Source: an uncultured Opitutia bacterium (GTDB taxonomy: Bacteria; Verrucomicrobiota; Verrucomicrobiia; Opitutales; Opitutaceae). Taken from it: a stretch of 48,897 nucleotides of DNA. The notes under the pieces were generated by a model, which was given only the letters and a program-made list of their open reading frames with translations, searched no databases and had not been told where the DNA came from. Below are positions 9,201 through 16,707 of this stretch, piece after piece (the stretch's first letter is position 1; each line of letters starts with the position of its first letter). The position numbers were made by a program, and so were the translations under genes. The stretch spans positions 1 through 48,897 of the forward strand of contig CAIRCN010000043.1 of NCBI GenBank assembly GCA_903877135.1. The letters are read 5' to 3'.

Positions 9201-10523
9201 GTGAACGTCCAATTAACCAACGTCTCAGACACCCGCAAGAGCCTCGTCGTCACGCTCGACCCGAGCGAGGTCGATGCGGTGCACCAGTCCGTCGTGGCCG
9301 AATTTGCCAAGCTGGCTCGTATCCCGGGCTTCCGCCCCGGCAAGGCGCCGGCGGCGATGATCGTGAAGCGTTTTGCGAAGGACATCGGCGAGGAGTTCAA
9401 GCAGAAGGTCGTGGCCAAGGCCTATCGCGACGCGCTCGAGCAGCAGAAACTCGACGTGCTCAACGTCGTCAACGTCGTGGAGGGTGAAGTGCAGCCCGGC
9501 CTCTCAGCCGCCGTTACGATTACGCTCGACGTGCGGCCGGATTTCAACCTGCCGGACTACGTGGGCCTGCCGACGGAAGTGGCCCCGGTCGAGGCCAGCT
9601 ACGCCGAGGTCGATGCGATCATCGAGCAATTGCGCGCAGACCGGGCAGAATTCAAGGCCACTACGCGGCCCGCGGCGAAGGGCGACTACGTGAAACTCGC
9701 CTACGAGGGCAGCATCGACGGCAAACCCGTCGCCGAGCTCGCGCCCGATAAACAGATTTACGGCAAAGTCCCGCAGACCTGGGAGGAAGTCGAGGGCGTC
9801 AACGAGGGTGTCATCCCCGGTCTCGGCAAGCAGCTTGCGGGGCTCAAAACCGGTGACAAGAAGAGCGTGGCGGTCCAGTTTCCCGCCGACTTCGCTGCCG
9901 TGCCGGCGCTCGCCGGCAAGGCCGCCGTCTACGAAGTCGAGGTGCAGGAAATCCGCGAACGCGCGCTGCCGGCGCTCGACGAGGCTTTTTTCAAGGCGAA
10001 CAAGGCGGAAAGTCTCGACGCGCTCAAGACGAGCGTGCGCAGCAATCTCAAGCTCCAGAAGGAGCACCAGAACCGCGCCGAACAGCGCCGGCAGGTCTCC
10101 GAAAAGATCGCGGACAAGGTCGAGTTCTCCGTGCCGGACTCGCTCGTCGAGCGCGAGACGCAGAGCGTGCTCCGCCAGTTCATCGAGGAAAACATGCGGC
10201 GTGGCGTTCCTCAGGAGCAGTTCGAGAAGGACAAAAAGAACCTGTTTGAGGGCGCGCGCAAGGCCGCCACCGCCCGCGTCAAGGTCCAGCTCATCCTCGC
10301 CAAGATCGCCGAGGCGGAGAAAATCCAGGTCTCCGAGGGCGACATCGACGCGTTTATCTATCGCGAATCGATGCGCACCCAGCAGAAACCGGACAAACTC
10401 GTCAAGGCGCTCACGACCGATCGCGAGCAGCTCCGCGCCGTGCAGCAATCGATCATTTTCGACAAGGCGGTTGATTTCCTCGTCACCAAGGCTACGGTCA
10501 TGACAGTTCAGCCGAAGGGCTGA
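9201..10523 (+). CDS. tig: Trigger factor, ribosome-associated chaperone and prolyl isomerase
   Basis: A GTG start at 9201 gives 440 residues, normal for trigger factor; the frame is open much further upstream but that part overlaps tsaB and is not coding. The N-terminal ribosome-binding domain carries the signature GFRPGKAP at 43-50. An FKBP-type peptidyl-prolyl isomerase domain follows (about 155-255, starting GDYVKLAYEGSIDGK), and a helical C-terminal chaperone domain fills the rest. The protein binds beside the ribosomal exit tunnel and shelters nascent chains. It is followed after 20 bases by clpP and then clpX, the common bacterial tig-clpP-clpX order, so co-transcription is very likely. 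Confidence 0.97.
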   Translation: MNVQLTNVSDTRKSLVVTLDPSEVDAVHQSVVAEFAKLARIPGFRPGKAPAAMIVKRFAKDIGEEFKQKVVAKAYRDALEQQKLDVLNVVNVVEGEVQPGLSAAVTITLDVRPDFNLPDYVGLPTEVAPVEASYAEVDAIIEQLRADRAEFKATTRPAAKGDYVKLAYEGSIDGKPVAELAPDKQIYGKVPQTWEEVEGVNEGVIPGLGKQLAGLKTGDKKSVAVQFPADFAAVPALAGKAAVYEVEVQEIRERALPALDEAFFKANKAESLDALKTSVRSNLKLQKEHQNRAEQRRQVSEKIADKVEFSVPDSLVERETQSVLRQFIEENMRRGVPQEQFEKDKKNLFEGARKAATARVKVQLILAKIAEAEKIQVSEGDIDAFIYRESMRTQQKPDKLVKALTTDREQLRAVQQSIIFDKAVDFLVTKATVMTVQPKG

Positions 10524-10543
10524 ATGACCGATAACCAACTACC

Positions 10544-11161
10544 GTGAGCTACTACGTTCCCATCGTTCTCGAAAACACCGGCCGCGGCGAGCGGTCGATG
10601 GACATCTATTCGCGCCTCCTGAAGGACCGCATCATCTTCATCGGCACGCCGATTGACGACATGGTCGCCAACTTGGTGATTGCGCAGTTGTTCTTCCTCC
10701 AGATGGAGGATCCGAAGAAGGACATCCAGCTCTACATCAACTCGCCGGGGGGTGTCGTCACAGGTGGCATGGCCATCTATGACACGATCAATTACCTCCA
10801 GTGCGATGTGGTGACGTATTGCGTGGGCATGGCGGCCAGCATGAGCACGGTGCTCCTCGCCGCCGGCACCAAGGGCAAGCGCTTCGCCCTGCCGAACAGC
10901 CGCGTGATGATCCACCAGCCGAGTGGCGGCGCCGGCGGCCAGGCCTCGGACATTGCCATCGCGGCTAGGGAAATCATCCGCTGGCGCAAGACCCTCAACG
11001 AGGTGATCGCCAAACATACCGGCAAGACCGCCGAGCAGGTGGCGAAAGACTCGGACCGCGATTACTACATGAGCGCGCACGAGGCCAAGGCCTACGGCAT
11101 CGTCGATCACGTGGTCGAGTCCACCCGCGACGTGCAGGCCGTCGTCCAGCCGGCGGCCTGA
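10544..11161 (+). CDS. clpP: ATP-dependent Clp protease proteolytic subunit
   Basis: The 205-residue protein starts at a GTG. The serine protease triad is clear: Ser99 in GMAASMS, His124 in MIHQPSGG and Asp173 in DRDYYMS. INSPGG at 65-70 forms the oxyanion-hole region. ClpP assembles as a double heptamer and degrades unfolded or tagged proteins delivered by ClpX, whose gene follows 61 bases downstream. Length and all key residues are normal, so this is an ordinary active ClpP. Whether the genome has further clpP paralogues, as some bacteria do, cannot be seen here. Confidence 0.97.
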   Translation: MSYYVPIVLENTGRGERSMDIYSRLLKDRIIFIGTPIDDMVANLVIAQLFFLQMEDPKKDIQLYINSPGGVVTGGMAIYDTINYLQCDVVTYCVGMAASMSTVLLAAGTKGKRFALPNSRVMIHQPSGGAGGQASDIAIAAREIIRWRKTLNEVIAKHTGKTAEQVAKDSDRDYYMSAHEAKAYGIVDHVVESTRDVQAVVQPAA

Positions 11162-11222
11162 ACCCCGGGCGTAGGACAAACTCCGCCCTCGACTCCGGTT
11201 CACCCTCAGGCACCTTCCGGCC

Positions 11223-12518
11223 ATGGCCAAGTCCACCCGCATGACGCTGTGCTCCTTCTGCGGCAAATCGCAGTCGGAGGTGAAAAAGATCATCGCCGGT
11301 CCGGGTGTTTACATCTGCGACTCGTGCGTCAACGTCTGCAAGACGATCATCGACCGCGAGGTGAAGGCCGCCCCGGTCGAGGCGCGCGCGCCCGTGCGCC
11401 TCATCAAGCCCTCCGAGATCAAGCGCACGCTCGACGACTTCGTCATCGGCCAGGACCACGCCAAGAAGGTTCTCTCCGTCGCCGTTTACAATCACTACAA
11501 GCGCATCGCGTTCGACGCCGCCCGAGCCGGCAAGGAGCCCACGACGCTCGCGCCCGAGTTCAACGACGTCGAGGTCGAGAAGAGCAACATTCTCCTCGTT
11601 GGTCCCACCGGCTCCGGCAAGACCCTGCTCGCCCGCACCCTCGCCCGCGTGCTCGACGTGCCCTTCGCCATCTCCGACGCCACCACGCTCACCGAGGCCG
11701 GTTACGTCGGCGAAGACGTCGAGAACGTGGTCCTGCGGCTCCTCCAAAACGCCAACTACGACGTCAAGCGCGCCGAGTGCGGCATCGTTTACATAGACGA
11801 GATCGACAAGATCGGCCGCAAGACGGAGAACGTCTCCATCACCCGCGATGTCTCCGGCGAGGGCGTGCAGCAGGCGCTGCTCAAGATTCTTGAGGGCTCG
11901 GTGTGCAACGTCCCGCCCCAGGGCGGGCGCAAGCACCCCAATCAGGAATACGTCCAGATTAACACCGCCAACATCCTCTTCATCTGCGGCGGTGCGTTTG
12001 TCGGGCTCGACAACATCGTGCAGCGCCGGCTCGGCCAGCGCGGCCTCGGCTTCTCCTCGATCGCCACGCAGCACGAGCAGGCGCTCAAGCCCGAGCAGAT
12101 GATGAAGTCGCTCGTGCCCGAGGACCTCATCCGCTTCGGCATGATCCCCGAGTTCATCGGCCGCCTGCCGGTCGTCTCGGTGCTCGACCATCTGGCCGCC
12201 GCCGACTTGGAAAAAGTTCTCCTGCGCACGAAGAACGCCATGGTGAAGCAGTATTCCAAGCTCTTCGCGATGGACGGCGTGGAGCTGCGCTTCACTGCCG
12301 ATGCGATCAAGGCCATCGCCGCGCGCGCCATCGAGCTGAAGACCGGCGCGCGGGCGCTGCGCGCCATTCTCGAGGGGCTGATGCTCGAGGTGATGTATGA
12401 CCTGCCGCAACGCGAGGACGTGGCGGAGGTCGTGATCGACGCCGGCGTGGTGGCAGGGCGCAACCGGCCCCGGTTGCGGCTCAGCCACAAGACCGAACCG
12501 AAACAGGACGCCGCCTGA
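11223..12518 (+). CDS. clpX: ClpX unfoldase, ATPase subunit of ClpXP
   Basis: This 431-residue AAA+ protein has the N-terminal zinc-binding domain (Cys10, Cys13, Cys32, Cys35), Walker A GPTGSGKT at 127-134, the pore loop GYVGED at 160-165, Walker B IDE at 191-193, the RKH loop in [10 protein letters not shown] and a sensor-2 GARALR motif. The ClpP-docking loop reads LGF (in QRGLGFSSI) rather than the IGF of E. coli. The protein recognises tagged substrates, unfolds them and feeds them to ClpP. It is the third gene of the tig-clpP-clpX group. The ATG at 11223 gives the full zinc domain. Confidence 0.97.
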   Translation: MAKSTRMTLCSFCGKSQSEVKKIIAGPGVYICDSCVNVCKTIIDREVKAAPVEARAPVRLIKPSEIKRTLDDFVIGQDHAKKVLSVAVYNHYKRIAFDAARAGKEPTTLAPEFNDVEVEKSNILLVGPTGSGKTLLARTLARVLDVPFAISDATTLTEAGYVGEDVENVVLRLLQNANYDVKRAECGIVYIDEIDKIGRKTENVSITRDVSGEGVQQALLKILEGSVCNVPPQGGRKHPNQEYVQINTANILFICGGAFVGLDNIVQRRLGQRGLGFSSIATQHEQALKPEQMMKSLVPEDLIRFGMIPEFIGRLPVVSVLDHLAAADLEKVLLRTKNAMVKQYSKLFAMDGVELRFTADAIKAIAARAIELKTGARALRAILEGLMLEVMYDLPQREDVAEVVIDAGVVAGRNRPRLRLSHKTEPKQDAA

Positions 12519-12542
12519 GGCCCGCTCCCGCGGCTGAGAGCT

Positions 12543-12560
12543 GGCGCGGGCGGACGCGCC
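12543..12560 (+). terminator. GC-rich hairpin after clpX
   Basis: GGCGCG (12543-12548) pairs with CGCGCC (12555-12560) around a 6-base loop, 25 bases after the clpX stop. No T-run follows directly, so it may be a weak terminator or only a stem. The rest of the gap up to 12731 holds no gene; it includes a near-palindrome acgaaaatttgtcgt at about 12669 that could be an autoregulatory site of the antitoxin. Confidence 0.3.
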
Positions 12561-12731
12561 GACTTTCAACGAACTCTGTCGCGCTTTTGTTTAGCGCATA
12601 TTTCTTCGATTGCCGCGGTTCGACTGCGTCGAACAAGCCCGTTTGGGCCGCGCCCCGCGTCGGCTCTGACGAAAATTTGTCGTTTCAACCGCTCACATGA
12701 CGCGGCTTTCACCTAACTACATATATTCCCC

Positions 12732-12980
12732 GTGAAATCTACGTATTCAATCAGCGCCGCGCAGGCCCAGTTTCCCGCCGTGGTCCGCTTTGCGCAGGCC
12801 GGCCATTTTGTCGGCGTGACGAAGCATGGCGAAACCGTCGCCTTTGTCGTCTCGCGGGAGCGGCTGGAGTCGCTGCTGGAAACCAAGGAACTGCTCACCA
12901 ACCCGGCCTTTGTGCGTGCCTGGAAAGAAGTGAAGGCCGGCAAAGGGAAATTTCACCCCGTTTCCGCCCTTGCCGACTAA
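12732..12980 (+). CDS. Phd/YefM-type antitoxin
   Basis: The 82-residue protein (GTG start) begins STYSISAAQAQFPAVVRFA, the usual Phd/YefM DNA-binding start in which a strand is followed by the A-x-x-x-F/L-x-x-L helix. It continues with VGVTKHGETVAFVVSRERLESLLE, the conserved strand-turn-helix core. The C-terminal part is charged and would wrap the toxin. Antitoxins of this family bind their own promoter alone and with the toxin. The stop overlaps the toxin frame by 11 bases, the usual antitoxin-first layout. It follows clpX, and antitoxins of this class are commonly degraded by Clp or Lon proteases. Confidence 0.85.
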   Translation: MKSTYSISAAQAQFPAVVRFAQAGHFVGVTKHGETVAFVVSRERLESLLETKELLTNPAFVRAWKEVKAGKGKFHPVSALAD

Positions 12981-13254
12981 GCTTAAAGTTCATGCCCGGG
13001 TGCTAGCGTTTCAGCGCGCCCTCGCGCCAGAACCGCGCCGGGCCCTGAAAGCGGCCCTGCTTGCCCTCGCCCGCGGCCAGGTCGATATCCGGGCTTTGGA
13101 AGACGAGCTGGCCGGGTTCTACCGGCTGCGCGTCGGCGCGTTTCGCGTGGTTTTCTTTTATGCGCCCGACGGCACCATCGTTTGTTTCCATGCCGAGCGG
13201 CGCGCCGTGGTTTACGATCTGCTCGCCGCCAATCTTGCGGAACTACTCTCGTAA
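12970..13254 (+). CDS. RelE/ParE-superfamily toxin
   Basis: The 94-residue product matches the small RelE/ParE fold: an N-terminal helical hairpin (FQRALAPEPRRALKAALLALARG), then ALEDELAGFYRLRVGAFRVVFFYAPDGTIVCFHAERRAVVYDLL, where the conserved leucine-Arg-x-Gly-x-aromatic-Arg-Val-Val strand pattern is plain. RelE proteins cut mRNA at the ribosome and ParE proteins poison gyrase; the sequence does not decide which applies. The start is TTG at 12970, overlapping the antitoxin by 11 bases; the next in-frame start, GTG 13000, would remove part of the first segment. It is probably made only together with its antitoxin. Confidence 0.8.
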   Translation: MPTKLKVHARVLAFQRALAPEPRRALKAALLALARGQVDIRALEDELAGFYRLRVGAFRVVFFYAPDGTIVCFHAERRAVVYDLLAANLAELLS

Positions 13255-13550
13255 AGTTAGCCCCCTCTTTTTCGCCCGCCGCTCATACCGGGATTTTTTG
13301 TGCGTGGGCGCACGTTTTCGTATGTTCGCGCAGTTTGGGGCGGGCGGAAAGTGGCAGGGCCAAGTTGAAGTAGAGGCCAAGCCCAGGCTCGCGCCACGGC
13401 TTCCAGCACGGCTTTGGGATGTTTGGCGGCGACGCGCAGGAGCACGCGGACAGCCCCGACGGGTTGACCGGCGGAACTGCTCTCAGTTGCGCAACGTTGC
13501 CGGCCGTAACCGCCACCAGGCGGCGCAGCATCCTTGGGCCTGTTTTCCGG
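13255..13550 (+). other. 296-base gap without a convincing gene
   Basis: This lies between the toxin stop and the EthD gene stop. All overlapping ORFs are short, and on the minus strand two or three frames stay open at once (about 13257-13531), as GC-rich non-coding DNA or an old repeat can do. The segment around 13300-13420 has a lopsided composition and a short inverted pair (gtgcg/cgcac) at 13302-13314. I see no terminator with a T-run and no RNA gene that I recognise. Confidence 0.4.
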
Positions 13551-13874
13551 CTACTGGGAAAGCAGTATCTCGCTCAACTGGATCACCGGGGCGATGTCGG
13601 TGTAGTTCGGGATGTCGGCTTGGAGCGTGGCCGCATGGGGCGCAAACGCCGCCATGAACGCCTCCGCCGACTCGAATTGAAAGTGGCACATCGCGACATA
13701 GGCCGCGATGGTGCCCGATCCCGGGTAGCTTAGCCCGCGCTCCACGGAAACCCCGCGATAGCCAGGGTGCGCACTGAGGAGCCGGATCGCCAGGGGCATA
13801 TGGGTGTCTGTGTAGTAACGGAAATCGAACCGGCTGCCTGTGGTCTGCGGGTAGAAAATACTGATTCTGGTCAT
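13551..13874 (-). CDS. EthD-domain protein
   Basis: The 107-residue reading from ATG 13874 is a single EthD-type dimeric alpha-beta barrel domain. RISIFYPQ opens it, FDFRYYTDTHMPLA carries the family's tyrosine-histidine-methionine-proline pattern at about 16-29, and a FQFESAEAFMAAFAPH segment matches the second half. EthD was first described next to an ether-degrading P450 system, but most family members have no known reaction. The frame is open upstream to 14024, but the extra N-terminus has no family character and overlaps the neighbour's stop, so the internal ATG is preferred. No operon partner is obvious: the M42 gene upstream is separated by 146 bases with hairpins. Confidence 0.8.
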   Translation of the reverse strand: MTRISIFYPQTTGSRFDFRYYTDTHMPLAIRLLSAHPGYRGVSVERGLSYPGSGTIAAYVAMCHFQFESAEAFMAAFAPHAATLQADIPNYTDIAPVIQLSEILLSQ

Positions 13875-13949
13875 GGGAGAAAGAACAACGACGGGGTGAG
13901 TATCTGGGGTGACAAATGCTAAAAGAGTCGCCTGACGCCGACCGCAGGA

Positions 13950-13987
13950 GCTTCGGCGGGAGGCGAAGCCGGCACGCGAAACGCGTG
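13950..13987. repeat. Double-hairpin element, REP-like
   Basis: Two perfect inverted repeats stand side by side: GCTTCG/CGAAGC (13950-13955 and 13964-13969) and CACGCG/CGCGTG (13973-13978 and 13982-13987) with an AAA loop. It lies between the M42 peptidase stop and the EthD start. The layout fits a dispersed palindromic element or a transcript-stabilising structure; no other copy is in this window. Confidence 0.55.
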
Positions 13988-14020
13988 TGCTACGTGAAAC
14001 GGACGGGGGGCACGCGGCAC

Positions 14021-15097
14021 TCACCAGTGGGCGTAGTCGCCTTTTTGGAGGCCTTTCGCGAACTCGACGAAGAGTTTCACGCAGCGCTCCACGTCCTCGA
14101 GGTCCACGACCTCGCTCGGAGTGTGCATGTAGCGGAGCGGAATGCTCACGAGGCCGGTGGCGATGCCGCCGCGGCCGACTTGGATCGCGCGGGCGTCGGT
14201 GCCGGTCGGGCGCGGGTCGGCCTCGAACTGGTAGGGGATTTTGAGCTTCTTGGCGGCGGCGACGAGTTTTTGCCAGACCTTCGGGTTGATGTTGGCGCCG
14301 CGGCAGATGATCGGGCCGCCGCCGAGCTTGGTCTCGCCGTATTTGCGGTTGTCGCAGTCAGGATGATCGGTGGCATGGCCGACATCCACGGCGAGGGCGA
14401 TGTGGGGATTGACGGCGTAGGCGGCGGCGGTGGCGCCGCGCACGCCGATCTCCTCCTGCGAGGTGGCGACGGCGACGACTTTCGCGGTGAGTGTTTTCTT
14501 CCGATCCTTCTCGGCGGCGAGGCGGATGAGGGTTTCGCCGACGATGTAGGCGCCGACCTTGTTGTCGAAGGCGCGGGCCGCGCCGATGCTGCCTTGAATG
14601 AGCTCGAACTCGTGGTCGTAGGTCGCCACATCGCCGATGGCGACGCGTTCGAGGGCGGATTTCTTGGAGTGGGCACCGATGTCGATCCAGATTTCGTGAA
14701 TCTCCGGGACTTTCTTACGGTCGGCTTCGTCCATCAGGTGGATGGCGCGTTTGCCGGTGACGCCTTTGACGGTGCCATTTGCGGTCTGGATGATGACGCG
14801 GCGACCGGAAATCACGGTGCGGTCGTGGCCGCCGATGGTGTCGAAATAGATGAAGCCGTCCTTGTTGACGTAGGTGATGATGAGGCCGAGCTCGTCCATG
14901 TGGCCGGCGAGCATAAGGACGGGGTCACCGTGGGGGTTGAGCGTGGCAATGCGGTTGCCGAGGGCGTCGTTAGCGTAGGTGTCGGCGGCAGGTTTGACGT
15001 GGCGGTCGAACACGGCCTGGGCTTCGGTCTCGTAGCCGGAGGGCGAGCGGGCGTGGAGGAGTTCGGCGAGAAAGGCGGGGACTGGGTAGGAGGACAT
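14021..15097 (-). CDS. M42-family metallo-aminopeptidase
   Basis: The 358-residue protein from ATG 15097 has all metal ligands and catalytic residues expected of the M42 (PepA/TET, endoglucanase-M-like) family: His66 and Asp68 in GHMDELG, bridging Asp178 in FDNKVG, Glu215-Glu216 in SQEEIG, Asp238 in VDVGHATD and His325 in YMHTPSE. Such enzymes are cytoplasmic dinuclear metal aminopeptidases that form tetrahedral dodecamers and trim peptides left by larger proteases. The frame continues to 15154, but that part would run through the AAATCGG repeat; the internal ATG gives the standard N-terminus. It is divergent from hisA. Confidence 0.92.
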   Translation of the reverse strand: MSSYPVPAFLAELLHARSPSGYETEAQAVFDRHVKPAADTYANDALGNRIATLNPHGDPVLMLAGHMDELGLIITYVNKDGFIYFDTIGGHDRTVISGRRVIIQTANGTVKGVTGKRAIHLMDEADRKKVPEIHEIWIDIGAHSKKSALERVAIGDVATYDHEFELIQGSIGAARAFDNKVGAYIVGETLIRLAAEKDRKKTLTAKVVAVATSQEEIGVRGATAAAYAVNPHIALAVDVGHATDHPDCDNRKYGETKLGGGPIICRGANINPKVWQKLVAAAKKLKIPYQFEADPRPTGTDARAIQVGRGGIATGLVSIPLRYMHTPSEVVDLEDVERCVKLFVEFAKGLQKGDYAHW

Positions 15098-15125
15098 AAT
15101 TCGGTAATTGCGTTTGGCGGAGCCT

Positions 15126-15154
15126 GAAATCGAAAATCGGAAATCGGAAATCAA
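15126..15154. repeat. Short AAATCGG tandem tract between divergent starts
   Basis: The bases read as repeated units of the type aaatcg, aaaatcgg, aaatcgg, aaatc. They fill nearly half of the 59 bases between the M42 start (15097) and the hisA start (15157), so they sit where both promoters or leaders must be. No second copy appears in the window. Confidence 0.6.
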
Positions 15155-15156
15155 AA

Positions 15157-15885
15157 ATGATCATCTATCCCGCCATCGACATTAAGGGTGGCCGCTGTGT
15201 GCGGCTGACGCAGGGGCGCGCAAACGCGGAGACGGTTTACGCCGAGAATCCGGCCGACGTGGCGAGGGAATTTCGCGCCGCGGGCAGCGTGTGGGTGCAT
15301 GTGGTGGACCTCGACGGGGCGTTCGCCGGCGAGCCGCAGAATCTCGCGGTCGTGCAGGCTATCGCGGCGCTGGGGATGAAGGTGCAGCTCGGCGGTGGGC
15401 TGCGGACGCGGGCGGCGGTGGAGCGCGCTCTGGGCTTCGGCGTGGCCCGCGTGGTAATCGGCACCCGCGCGGCGGAGAGCGAGAATTTTGTCGGCGAGCT
15501 TGTGACGGCGTTTGGCGACAAAATCGCCGTGGGGATCGACGCGAAGAACGGCCAAGTGGCGGTGAAGGGCTGGGTGGCGACGGCGGGGATAAGCGCGCTG
15601 GCGCTCGCGCGGCGGATGGACGCGCTCGGCGTCGCCACGCTGATCCACACCGACATCGGCACGGACGGGATGCTCACGGGGCCGAATTTTCCCGCGCAGG
15701 AGGCGATGCTGAACGCCGGGAAGTTTCGCGTGATCGCGAGCGGCGGAGTGAGCCGGCGAGAGGATGTCGTGAAGCTGGCTGAGCTATCGCTGCGTCACGC
15801 TAACCTGGACGGGGTGATCGTCGGCAAGGCGCTTTACGAAAAGCGCGTGGCGCTCGGCGACCTGCTGGAGATCACGGGAGGCTGA
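15157..15885 (+). CDS. hisA: HisA, ProFAR isomerase of histidine biosynthesis
   Basis: This 242-residue (beta-alpha)8 barrel protein carries the HisA catalytic pair Asp8 (YPAIDIKGG) and Asp128 (VGIDAKNG), with phosphate-binding loops LGGGLR (78-83) and ASGGVSR near residue 190. It converts ProFAR to PRFAR, the Amadori rearrangement step in histidine synthesis. HisF is very similar, but the IDIKGGRCVRLTQG start and IDAKNGQVAVKGW segment are of the HisA type. It stands alone, without other his genes, and converges with the polysaccharide locus, whose last stop is 42 bases away. No terminator is evident in that gap. Confidence 0.95.
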   Translation: MIIYPAIDIKGGRCVRLTQGRANAETVYAENPADVAREFRAAGSVWVHVVDLDGAFAGEPQNLAVVQAIAALGMKVQLGGGLRTRAAVERALGFGVARVVIGTRAAESENFVGELVTAFGDKIAVGIDAKNGQVAVKGWVATAGISALALARRMDALGVATLIHTDIGTDGMLTGPNFPAQEAMLNAGKFRVIASGGVSRREDVVKLAELSLRHANLDGVIVGKALYEKRVALGDLLEITGG

Positions 15886-15927
15886 GGGGGCTTCACGCGG
15901 AGCACCCTGCCGCACCGGCACAGTTGC

Positions 15928-16707
15928 TCAGCTCGCGCACGGCTTGGGGAAAAACAGGAAATCGTGGCCGATCATCCCATCGAGGCTTCCGGAGTCGGTC
16001 GCAATTTTTCGCCAGTCGTAGCCGAGCGGGGCGAGCAGCCCGAGCGCTCCGCGCACCTCGGCCTCGCTGTGAAAGGCGACGATCAGCACGGGGCGTTTCG
16101 CGGCGAGCGCGTGCCGGGCGCCGGCGAGGGCGCGGTGAGCGTGCCCCTCGACATCGACCTTGATAAAGTCCGGTGTGCGCAGTTCGCCGCGCGCAACCAA
16201 GTCGTCGAGCCGGAGGGTGCGCACGGCTAGGGCGCCGACGTCGACTGAGCGGGTCTCGCCTTCATAGGGCAGATGCGTCGTGGTCGTTGCGAGATTGCCG
16301 TAGGTGTAGATTTCGGCCGTGCCGGACTGGGCCGAGACGGCGGCGGCGTAGGGCTTCAGCCACGTGAGGTGGTTCATGCGGCGATGGCGCTCAAGCCGCG
16401 CAAAACTGACGGGGTTGGGCTCGAAGGCGGCCACCTGCCCGGTCGGGCCCACGCGGCGCGCGAGCCCAATGCTGTAGAGACCGAAGTGCGCGCCGAGATC
16501 CCAGCACGCCCAGCCGCGAATGTCGCCACCGCTGAGCGCACACAACGCGGCCTGCAAGGCCGGCTCATGCGTGCCGCGCCAATATGAGGTCCATGGATAA
16601 AGCGTCCACCGCGCACCAGCGGCGACGCCGCCGCGCACGCGCACCGGCCAGAGCCCGAGCGGTGTGCGGCCGAGGAGCAGATTCGCGAGCGAGTGGAGCG
16701 GGTGCAT
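15928..16707 (-). CDS. FkbM family methyltransferase (last gene of the locus)
   Basis: The 259-residue protein has an FkbM-type SAM methyltransferase domain: motif I CWDLGAHFGLYSIGLA (about 68-83), an acidic strand end AAFEPNP, and the downstream PDFIKVDVEGHAHRALAGA. FkbM enzymes O-methylate small molecules or sugar hydroxyls. In this setting it probably methylates a residue of the glycan or its lipid-linked precursor. Its ATG at 16707 overlaps the stop of the flavoprotein upstream by one base (TGATG), which implies coupled translation. It is the last gene on the minus strand before hisA. The methylated position is unknown. Confidence 0.88.
   Translation of the reverse strand: MHPLHSLANLLLGRTPLGLWPVRVRGGVAAGARWTLYPWTSYWRGTHEPALQAALCALSGGDIRGWACWDLGAHFGLYSIGLARRVGPTGQVAAFEPNPVSFARLERHRRMNHLTWLKPYAAAVSAQSGTAEIYTYGNLATTTTHLPYEGETRSVDVGALAVRTLRLDDLVARGELRTPDFIKVDVEGHAHRALAGARHALAAKRPVLIVAFHSEAEVRGALGLLAPLGYDWRKIATDSGSLDGMIGHDFLFFPKPCAS

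Noticed and set aside
9504-10538. 344-codon minus-strand ORF opposite tig
   Set aside because: It mirrors the trigger factor codons and shows no family features.
10995-12569. 524-codon minus-strand ORF opposite clpX
   Set aside because: It is an antisense shadow; clpX on the plus strand has all AAA+ motifs.
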